Shown one piece after another: positions 58,715 to 64,000 of a stretch of DNA of 64,000 bases. Location of the stretch: contig NZ_CP029487.1 of the NCBI RefSeq assembly GCF_002441855.2, forward strand, positions 3,302,349 to 3,366,348, written 5' to 3'. Source of the DNA: Eubacterium maltosivorans. Its GTDB lineage: Bacteria; Bacillota; Clostridia; Eubacteriales; Eubacteriaceae. The notes under the pieces were generated by a model. That model had not been told where the DNA came from, searched no databases, and worked only from the letters and a program-made list of their open reading frames with translations. The position numbers and the translations under genes were made by a program. Numbering within the stretch: position 1 is the first letter of the stretch; the number at the start of each line of letters is the position of its first letter.

Positions 58715-59410
58715 TTACTCCTTCACGGGCCGTTCTAAAAGCGAACGGTCAAACTCATGATAATTTGAAATCACCGCGTCCACGCCGGGTACTTCCATGA
58801 AATAATCATGGCGTTCTGGCGCCGCGATGGCGATAATATGGCCGATACCGGCCGCGTGGGCAGACTGGATACCGGAAAGGCCGTCCTCCACCACAATGCA
58901 CGCCTCGGGGGTGACGCCGAGTTTTTCAGCCGCCAGACGGTAAATATCCGGGGAGGGCTTTCCCGGGAAGGTGTGGTTATCAAAAACCGTGGCGTCAAGA
59001 TCAAACCACCGATCAAGACCAAAGGTCTCGAAAAAGAACGCCATATTGGCGAGCTCTGAACTGCTGGCAATGGTGTGGGGGATCCGCGAGGCGCAGATCC
59101 AGTCAAGAAGCTCCGGGGCGCCGCTTACCAGATGGAGGTTTTCAGTATCCTCCAGGCAAAGCTCCCGGTAAAGCGCTTCTTTATAATCGCCAAAGGCGGC
59201 GATCTCCTCCGTTGTCAGCTCCCGGTCTTTTAGAATGGCCGGGATGATGGTGGCGTTGGTCTGACCGTAAAAGCCGTGCATTTCCTCGGGCGTAATATGC
59301 CGCCCGCACTGCTCCAGCGTAAAACGGTCAAAAGCCGCGTCGTGCTTGTCCGAGTCGAAAAACAATGTGCCATTGAAGTCAAAGATGATGGCCTTAAATG
59401 TCTTTTGCAT
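58715..59410 (-). CDS. HAD-superfamily phosphatase, beta-phosphoglucomutase-like
   Basis: A 231-residue HAD hydrolase. Motif I IIFDFNGTLF has D10 as nucleophile and N12 in place of the usual second Asp, which can slow phosphoryl hydrolysis or mark a phosphotransferase or unusual specificity. Motif II ASSS (about 114-117), motif III lysine in GKPSPDIY (about 149-156), motif IV VVEDGLSGI (about 171-179). The substrate is unknown. The first gene of the operon with sufC and the sufB-like gene, which is unusual for Suf loci. Confidence 0.87.
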   Translation of the reverse strand: MQKTFKAIIFDFNGTLFFDSDKHDAAFDRFTLEQCGRHITPEEMHGFYGQTNATIIPAILKDRELTTEEIAAFGDYKEALYRELCLEDTENLHLVSGAPELLDWICASRIPHTIASSSELANMAFFFETFGLDRWFDLDATVFDNHTFPGKPSPDIYRLAAEKLGVTPEACIVVEDGLSGIQSAHAAGIGHIIAIAAPERHDYFMEVPGVDAVISNYHEFDRSLLERPVKE

Positions 59411-59478
59411 GTGTAACCTTTCTGCTTACTGTTATTATATTAAATGATTCTTAAAAAAGAATTATAATTTAATCTTTT

Positions 59479-60780
59479 TTATAAAGGACAGTCCTGGTCC
59501 AGGGAGATGTGGGTAAAGCTGCGTTTTCCGTCCGCAAAATCGCTGACAATGTCGCCGTGGCCGATGAGCTTGTACTTATAGCTCAGCAGGCCGTCTAAGC
59601 CTACCGGGCCTCTGGCGTGCAGCTTGGAGGTACTGATACCAACCTCGGCCCCGAAGCCGTAGCGGAAACCGTCCGCGAAGCGGCTGGAGCAGTTGACATA
59701 GACGCCTGCGGAATCCACCAGGGTGGTGAACGCCTTTGCGTGGGCCTCGTCCTCTGTGACGATGACGTCTGTGTGGCCTGAGCCAAAGGTGTTGATATGG
59801 TCGATGGCTTCCTCCAGGCTGTCGACAACCTTGATGGAAAGGATGTAGTCCAGATATTCGGTGGACCAGTCATCATCGGTGGCGGCCTCGACGTCGATCA
59901 CTGCGCGCACACGGTCGTCCCCCTTCAAATGTACCTGTTTCTGGTCCATTCCTGCCTTTAAACCGGGTAAAAATTCCCCGGCAATGTCCTTGTGCACCAG
60001 CAGGGTTTCGATGGCGTTGCAGGCGGAAACATATTGGGTTTTGGCGTCCACTGCGATCTTCACAGCTTTGTCCACATCAGCGGAGGCGTCCACATAGGCG
60101 TGGCAGATGCCATCGGAGTGGCCCATGACCGGAATATTGGAATGGTCCATGATGTATTTCACAAAGCTGTTGGAGCCGCGCGGGATAATGAGGTCGATAT
60201 AGTCGTCCAGGGCCAGCATGGCGTTTACGTCCTCGCGGCTTTCCAGGTTTTGAATCCAGCCGTCGGGAATACCCACAGAGGCGGTGGCTTCCGAAATAAC
60301 CCTGCACAGCAGGCGGTTGGTCTCCAGGGCTTCACGGCCGCCCTTTAAAAGTACGGCGTTGCCGCTTTTCAGGCAAAGCGTGGAAATCTGGACAAAGGCG
60401 TCAGGACGGGATTCAAAAATAATGCCGATCACGCCAATGGGGCAGGTGACCTTGTAGAGGTCGAGCCCGGTGTCCAGTTCAGTAGCCATGCGGGTAGCGC
60501 CCAGCGGGTCGGTAAGCTCGATGAGGCTGTGAATGCCGTCGATCACGTCGTCAATCTTGTGGTCGTCAAAGGTCAGACGGCCCAGGAGCGGCGCGGCCAG
60601 GCTCTCGGCTGCGCTGCGTTCGTAATCGGTCTGGTTGGCAGCGATGAGCGCCGCGCGGTTGGCCTCCAGCGCATCGGCAATGGCCGCCAGCGCCGCGTTT
60701 CGCGTCTGTGTATCGGTGGCGGATAGCTGAATGCCCGCCTTTTTAGCTGTTTTTCCTCGTTCTAACATAGTGGTGGTCAT
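59479..60780 (-). CDS. proA: Gamma-glutamyl phosphate reductase
   Basis: A 433-residue NADPH-dependent reductase that makes glutamate 5-semialdehyde in proline biosynthesis. The catalytic cysteine is C254 in VSACNAIET; IIFESRPDA (about 120-128) and GGREA (147-151) are typical. Length is slightly above the usual 415-420. The ATG follows GAAGGGAGTTAACC. Its usual partner proB is not adjacent, so glutamate 5-kinase must be encoded elsewhere. A hairpin array separates it from rlmH. Confidence 0.95.
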   Translation of the reverse strand: MTTTMLERGKTAKKAGIQLSATDTQTRNAALAAIADALEANRAALIAANQTDYERSAAESLAAPLLGRLTFDDHKIDDVIDGIHSLIELTDPLGATRMATELDTGLDLYKVTCPIGVIGIIFESRPDAFVQISTLCLKSGNAVLLKGGREALETNRLLCRVISEATASVGIPDGWIQNLESREDVNAMLALDDYIDLIIPRGSNSFVKYIMDHSNIPVMGHSDGICHAYVDASADVDKAVKIAVDAKTQYVSACNAIETLLVHKDIAGEFLPGLKAGMDQKQVHLKGDDRVRAVIDVEAATDDDWSTEYLDYILSIKVVDSLEEAIDHINTFGSGHTDVIVTEDEAHAKAFTTLVDSAGVYVNCSSRFADGFRYGFGAEVGISTSKLHARGPVGLDGLLSYKYKLIGHGDIVSDFADGKRSFTHISLDQDCPL

Positions 60781-60804
60781 GGTTAACTCCCTTCTTGAAT
60801 GAAT

Positions 60805-60950
60805 GGAGAATTGTCTCCATTAAAGATCACAGATTCCTCGGAAATCTTATCATCCTTATCGGATGATTTCCGCGTCATCTGCGTTCGCTTTGTTATCGGG
60901 CAACCGCTAACGCTCCATTGCCCTGCCGATTTTTTTCAAAAATCGGACTC
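60805..60950. repeat. Hairpin array between rlmH and proA
   Basis: A series of short inverted repeats: TGGAGA/TCTCCA, AGATTCC/GGAAATCT, ATCATCC/CGGATGAT, GGGCAA/TTGCCC and CCGATTTTT/AAAAATCGG. The last may terminate rlmH on the minus strand. It resembles R1-R8 in style but lacks their arms. Confidence 0.5.
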
Positions 60951-60954
60951 AGCT

Positions 60955-61434
60955 TCATTTATGATAAGTCTCATTTTTCATGATCTTAAAGGCCCGGTAA
61001 ATCTGTTCCAGCAGCATGACACGGAACAGCTGGTGGGGAAAGGTCATCTTTGAGAAGGACAGATCCCAGTGGGCGCGGGCCTCAATCTCCGGCGAAAGCC
61101 CCAGGGAGCCGCCAATAATAAAAGTCAGGCTGCTCTTGCCCTGGATGCCGTAATCCTCGATCTTTTTCGCGAAATCCGGGGAGGTCAGCTGTTTGCCGGT
61201 GATCTTGAGCACTGCGATAATCTCATTATCCTTTAAATGCCGGGCGATCCGCTCGCCCTCCAGCGCCACCGCCCGGGCCTTCTCGGCATCGCTGAAACGC
61301 TCCTCGATTTTTTCATCCTTTACCTCGATGATGGATAGCCTGCAGTAGGCCCCCAGCCGTTTGCTGTACTCATCGATGGCCATCCTCAGGTACTTCTCCT
61401 TGATTTTGCCAACAGTGATGATTTTAATATTCAT
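60955..61434 (-). CDS. rlmH: 23S rRNA (pseudouridine1915-N3)-methyltransferase
   Basis: A 159-residue SPOUT methyltransferase: N-terminal VGKIKEKYLRMAIDEYSKRL, SAM-pocket FIIGGSLGLSP (about 104-114) and the knot segment LSFSKMTFPHQLFRVMLLEQIYRA near the C-terminus, ending TYHK. The full family length and ends make the call firm. It is followed downstream by the hairpin array. Confidence 0.96.
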   Translation of the reverse strand: MNIKIITVGKIKEKYLRMAIDEYSKRLGAYCRLSIIEVKDEKIEERFSDAEKARAVALEGERIARHLKDNEIIAVLKITGKQLTSPDFAKKIEDYGIQGKSSLTFIIGGSLGLSPEIEARAHWDLSFSKMTFPHQLFRVMLLEQIYRAFKIMKNETYHK

Positions 61435-61448
61435 CTTTATATAGCATC

Positions 61449-61601
61449 TTAAAAGCTGTACATGGTCAGCAGACTGACAATGATGATGATCACCAGGATC
61501 AGGGCGCCGATCCGGTAACTGTTTTTAATGTTGCTCTGGTGACTCTGTTTTGTCTGCTTCTGCTTTGGCTTTTTGGTGGAATTATTTTTGTTGTTCGCCA
61601 T
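61449..61601 (-). CDS. Small basic membrane protein
   Basis: 50 residues: a Lys/Gln/Ser-rich cytoplasmic part (MANNKNNSTKKPKQKQTKQS) and one C-terminal membrane helix (about 30-47). AGGAGG directly abuts the ATG, so initiation is probably coupled to the upstream YjbQ-like gene, which it overlaps by 20 bases. It sits 14 bp before rlmH. Function unknown. Confidence 0.55.
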   Translation of the reverse strand: MANNKNNSTKKPKQKQTKQSHQSNIKNSYRIGALILVIIIIVSLLTMYSF

Positions 61602-62190
61602 CCTCCTGCTCACTTTCTGCTGCGGCTCTGGCAGCCTCTTCTTCCTTCTGCTTGCGGACACGCTCGGCATACTCGGCGCGCATCTCAGCGATGATCCGGT
61701 CCTGTTCCTCTTTTTCGGCCTGTTCCTTTGCAAGGTCGGCAGCGTACAGATCCTCCAGCACCTGCGGGAGCCTGGGCTCCTCTCCCTCGGGCAGTGTGGT
61801 GCCCATGTGGGAGAGATAAATACGGCGGTCTGTGGAGGGGCCGTTGAACTCAACCATATAGATGCTCTGGTGCAGGCCCAGGATCAGCTCGCCGCTTTCC
61901 ACCATCACCTGCTCCGACATCCCCACAAGGGAGGCCTTGACATTGGAGGTGGTCCAGCCTGTAAACTGCATGCCGTTGTACTTGGGCAGGAACCGGTTGA
62001 TTTTATTCAGAAAATCCTTGTCAATATTGAAGTCATCATTAATGGTAATGGTCACCGCGCAGGTGCGCTCGGGAATCTGGATATGGACAAACCCGTCGCC
62101 CAGCCGGACCTCCCGGATATATTCCCGCACCTGTTCGGTGATATCCGCTAAACCTTCCGGGGCAGATACGCCCGCTTCAATTATTTTCAT
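61582..62190 (-). CDS. YjbQ/UPF0047-like protein with degenerate site and coiled-coil tail
   Basis: 202 residues. Residues about 15-135 follow the YjbQ (UPF0047) pattern, with GWTTSNVKASLVGMSEQVMV (78-97) and GELILGLHQSIYMVEFNGP (about 100-118). The usual metal-binding HTTA and GNAHIKA histidines are not kept (CAVTITIND and GWTTSNVKA here). A Glu/Lys/Ala/Arg-rich helical tail (about 145-202) adds about 60 residues not usual in the family. YjbQ has thiamine-phosphate-synthase-like activity in vitro; this member may have lost it. The ATG follows AGGAGAAAAGC. Confidence 0.7.
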   Translation of the reverse strand: MKIIEAGVSAPEGLADITEQVREYIREVRLGDGFVHIQIPERTCAVTITINDDFNIDKDFLNKINRFLPKYNGMQFTGWTTSNVKASLVGMSEQVMVESGELILGLHQSIYMVEFNGPSTDRRIYLSHMGTTLPEGEEPRLPQVLEDLYAADLAKEQAEKEEQDRIIAEMRAEYAERVRKQKEEEAARAAAESEQEDGEQQK

Positions 62191-62230
62191 GCTTTTCTCC
62201 TAAATTTTTTAAAATTTTTAAAAAATATGC

Positions 62231-62259
62231 TTGCAAAATATCTATGACTATATTACAAT
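62231..62259 (+). promoter_or_regulatory. tRNA-Pro promoter
   Basis: TTGCAA (62231-62236), 17 bp, TACAAT (62254-62259), about 38 bp before the tRNA. Confidence 0.7.
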
Positions 62260-62297
62260 AACTGTTGTTGGTTTGCAAATCAAAATTATAAAAATAT

Positions 62298-62374
62298 CGG
62301 GGTGTGGCTCAGTTTGGTAGAGCGCATGGTTCGGGACCATGAGGCCGGAGGTTCAAATCCTCTCACTCCGACCA
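62298..62374 (+). tRNA. tRNA-Pro (anticodon CGG)
   Basis: A complete 77-base cloverleaf: acceptor CGGGGTG pairs with CACTCCG, the D-arm contains GGCTCAGTTTGGTAGAGC, the anticodon stem CATGG/CCATG encloses loop TTCGGGA with anticodon CGG, and the T-arm has GGTTCAAATCC. CCA is encoded. The 3' end is the probable insertion site of the integrative element to its right. Confidence 0.95.
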
Positions 62375-62389
62375 TTTTGTTAGTGTTTT

Positions 62390-62416
62390 AGCCCTTTTGA
62401 GGGCTTTTATTTTTTT
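62390..62416 (+). terminator. Terminator after tRNA-Pro
   Basis: The stem AGCCCT / AGGGCT with a TTTG loop is followed by TTTATTTTTTT. Confidence 0.8.
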
Positions 62417-62492
62417 CTGTCTTTAAAGATTTTCCCACTATTTTCCCAGTTGAAAAATATGTGTTAATTTGTCTGATTTTGAACAGTTCGAT

Positions 62493-63656
62493 TTAGTTGA
62501 AAGATTCTTCATAAAAAAGATCAATTTTTGAGGCAGTTCTTTTTTTCTGTCGCTCAAGGACATGGGTATAAATGTTAAGCGTTGTGGAGACATCAGAATG
62601 CCCCAATAACTCCTGAACAACCTTTGCAGGTTCGCCCAACTCAAACAGGCGCGTTGCGTAGGTATGTCTTAAGTCATGAAAGGTCTTATCCACTTTTCCG
62701 TCGACGTTCAAAATGCCGCATTCTTTATAAACAGCTTTGACTTCTTTGAGAACATTTTGCCGCTCAAGATGAGTGCCGATACCCGTACAAAAAACGAGGG
62801 TATCATTATCTTGTGTTAGGTTATATTTGGCAAGCTGTATTTTTTGCTTCTCTTTATGAGCCATTAAAAGTTCCTCAGTACGCTTTGGTAAAGAGATAAT
62901 ACGTGTTGAATAATATGTCTTTGGAGCGGTGGTTTCACCGATTTGTTTGTGCGTTTTAAGGTCACGAATAAGGGAATATGTTTTGTCAATATTGATTTCT
63001 TTGCGGCTAAAATCAATATCCCTCCAAGTGAGGGCAAAAAGCTCGCCCTGTCTCATACCGGTATCCAAAGCCATGTTAAACAAAACGCCTAAACGGTGAT
63101 CTTTGATTGCATTGATAAAACGCTTGTGTTCTTCAACGGTTAAAGGATTTACCTTTTTTTGCCGTCCATTTTTGGCTGGCTTTTTCGGCAATTTGATTGA
63201 GGGCATAAAATTCCTAATGATACGCCCTGTTTCAAAAGCATATCGGATGCAGGGGCTAAGCATTTTATGAAACTGCTTAACACAATTGTATCCTTTGCGC
63301 TCAAAAAGTTCATTGTAATATTTTTGAACATCAGAAGCATCAAGGTTTCGTAGGATGATTTGACCTAAATAACTCTTCTTCATGTATAGTCTGAAAATGC
63401 AGTCATAGCGTTCTTGCGTGCTTGGTTTTTTATCGACAAGATGAACATTGTATAACCAGTCATTACAGAAATCAACAAGTTTAATCTTGTCATTTTTAAT
63501 CCCATAGCCTTCAAGCTTTTCAAACTTTTCAACTTTTTCCTTTAAATCTTTGAGAGTTCGAGCTGTTAATTCTCTGGTGATTTTCTTTAAAACAGGATCC
63601 CAGTGTCTGTAGCGGAAATAAGTGTATTCTCCACGAATAATCTTATCATATTTCAT
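62493..63656 (-). CDS. Tyrosine-type site-specific integrase
   Basis: A 387-residue phage/ICE integrase. An N-terminal arm-binding domain (AP2-like, about 1-55), core-binding SAM-like domain (about 60-155), and catalytic domain (about 170-387) with R in TGMRQGELFALTW (about 203-215), HDLRHTYATRLFE (about 325-337), GHSDVSTTLNIYTHV with the second His and the nucleophilic Tyr. All catalytic residues appear intact, so the element may still be mobile. ATG 63656 is selected because GGAGGAAAAT lies directly upstream; the ATG at 63668 overlaps that site. Confidence 0.94.
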   Translation of the reverse strand: MKYDKIIRGEYTYFRYRHWDPVLKKITRELTARTLKDLKEKVEKFEKLEGYGIKNDKIKLVDFCNDWLYNVHLVDKKPSTQERYDCIFRLYMKKSYLGQIILRNLDASDVQKYYNELFERKGYNCVKQFHKMLSPCIRYAFETGRIIRNFMPSIKLPKKPAKNGRQKKVNPLTVEEHKRFINAIKDHRLGVLFNMALDTGMRQGELFALTWRDIDFSRKEINIDKTYSLIRDLKTHKQIGETTAPKTYYSTRIISLPKRTEELLMAHKEKQKIQLAKYNLTQDNDTLVFCTGIGTHLERQNVLKEVKAVYKECGILNVDGKVDKTFHDLRHTYATRLFELGEPAKVVQELLGHSDVSTTLNIYTHVLERQKKRTASKIDLFYEESFN

Positions 63657-63704
63657 ATTTTCCTCCATGTTATACTGGGAAAAACGGTGTACATGTTCTT
63701 CGGT

Positions 63705-63813
63705 TTGTTATAAGTTACCGAATATGATATAATCAAGGTGCGAAGTCGTTGTACCATATCCGGTATGACAGAGGCCGTTTTTGTCTTGTTATAAGGTAGG
63801 AGCGGCTTTTTTA
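63705..63813 (+). promoter_or_regulatory. Rightward promoter and possible short transcript
   Basis: TTGTTA (63705-63710), 17 bp, TATAAT (63728-63733) reads away from the integrase. The next 80 bases have no open frame and end in GCGGCTTTTTTATTT, which can pair with an upstream GGCCG. It may make a short antisense RNA against the partial gene on the right; low confidence. Confidence 0.35.
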
Positions 63814-64000
63814 TTTACTTTGATCTTCTTCTTTTACAATCAGATCGATAAAATTATCGACAACCTTTTGTCCTTCCTCACTCAAATTAAAATAGTACAT
63901 AATTATCCGCTCAAGCTGCGGATACTTTCTTGAACCAATTCTTCCCAAATAAGAACCAAGCCTTTTTTCTTCACTAAACCGATTGTACATATCGCCGGTT
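63811..64000 (-). CDS. C-terminal part of a small protein of the integrative element
   Basis: The last 62 codons of a leftward gene whose start is outside the window. The visible residues include GDMYNRFSEEKRLGSYLGRI and LSEEGQKVVDNFIDLIVKEE, then DQSK and stop. The helical, charged sequence would suit the C-terminus of a small phage-type regulator, but no family can be assigned from this part. Confidence 0.55.
   Translation of the reverse strand, partial: TGDMYNRFSEEKRLGSYLGRIGSRKYPQLERIIMYYFNLSEEGQKVVDNFIDLIVKEEDQSK

Larger units (their letters stand above)
62352..64000. mobile_element. Edge of an integrative element inserted at tRNA-Pro
   Basis: A tyrosine recombinase gene starts its stop codon 119 bp from the 3' end of tRNA-Pro and reads toward the tRNA, the usual arrangement at an attL/attR. 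The predicted attachment core is the tRNA 3' part from 62352 (TTCAAATCCTCTCACTCCG, then ACCA). The second attachment copy is beyond the window. Base composition to the right of the tRNA is clearly more AT-rich than the chromosome to the left. Confidence 0.65.

Overview
The window looks like a chromosomal segment of a Gram-positive anaerobe of the class Clostridia, most plausibly the acetogenic Eubacterium limosum group. This is inferred from gene content: veg, a SorC regulator, SipW/TasA-type secretion, a two-gene sufC-sufB iron-sulfur system, NPxTG cell-wall signals and many c-di-GMP enzymes. No 16S rRNA gene is present, so the species call stays tentative.

Layout. 1-6.3 kb: a catabolic cluster (DHDPS/NAL-family aldolase, deoC, SDR oxidoreductase, FGGY kinase, DUF89 protein, MIF-like tautomerase) convergent with its probable SorC regulator. 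6.7-17.3 kb: veg, arginine deiminase, a Uma2 protein, two secreted proteins, ornithine carbamoyltransferase and a phosphohexomutase. 17.5-32.3 kb, all on the minus strand: a large subtilase, then five signalling proteins (diguanylate cyclases, a hybrid histidine kinase and a GGDEF*-EAL phosphodiesterase). 32.5-36.1 kb: a phage-derived run of small genes. 36.6-54.4 kb: a surface-fibre locus. 54.4-62.4 kb: housekeeping genes (degV, EamA transporter, sufCB, proA, rlmH, yjbQ-like) and tRNA-Pro. 62.4-64 kb: the edge of an integrative element with its tyrosine recombinase.

The main discovery is at 39-54.4 kb. Seven promoters share one geometry: two 8-bp boxes (consensus NNTGTGAC) exactly 11 bp apart, the second ending exactly 10 bp before a -10 hexamer, with no normal -35. 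This is the layout used by SARP-type activators. The locus encodes a SARP-like regulator (44762-45961) with a winged helix, a BTAD and a C-terminal degenerate GGDEF domain whose active site is lost but whose RxxD c-di-GMP inhibitory-site motif is kept. The seven promoters precede a diguanylate cyclase, five precursors with SipW-type (TasA-like) leaders, the dedicated SipW signal peptidase, a 1202-residue fibro-slime adhesin and a small module protein. I propose a c-di-GMP-responsive, SARP-controlled TasA-type fibre system whose regulon includes its own cyclase.

A second notable feature is a family of about eight modular, hairpin-filled intergenic repeats, mostly at gene ends beside terminators, some flanked by near-identical copies of the terminator hairpin. 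One sits beside a remnant of a second phosphohexomutase gene.
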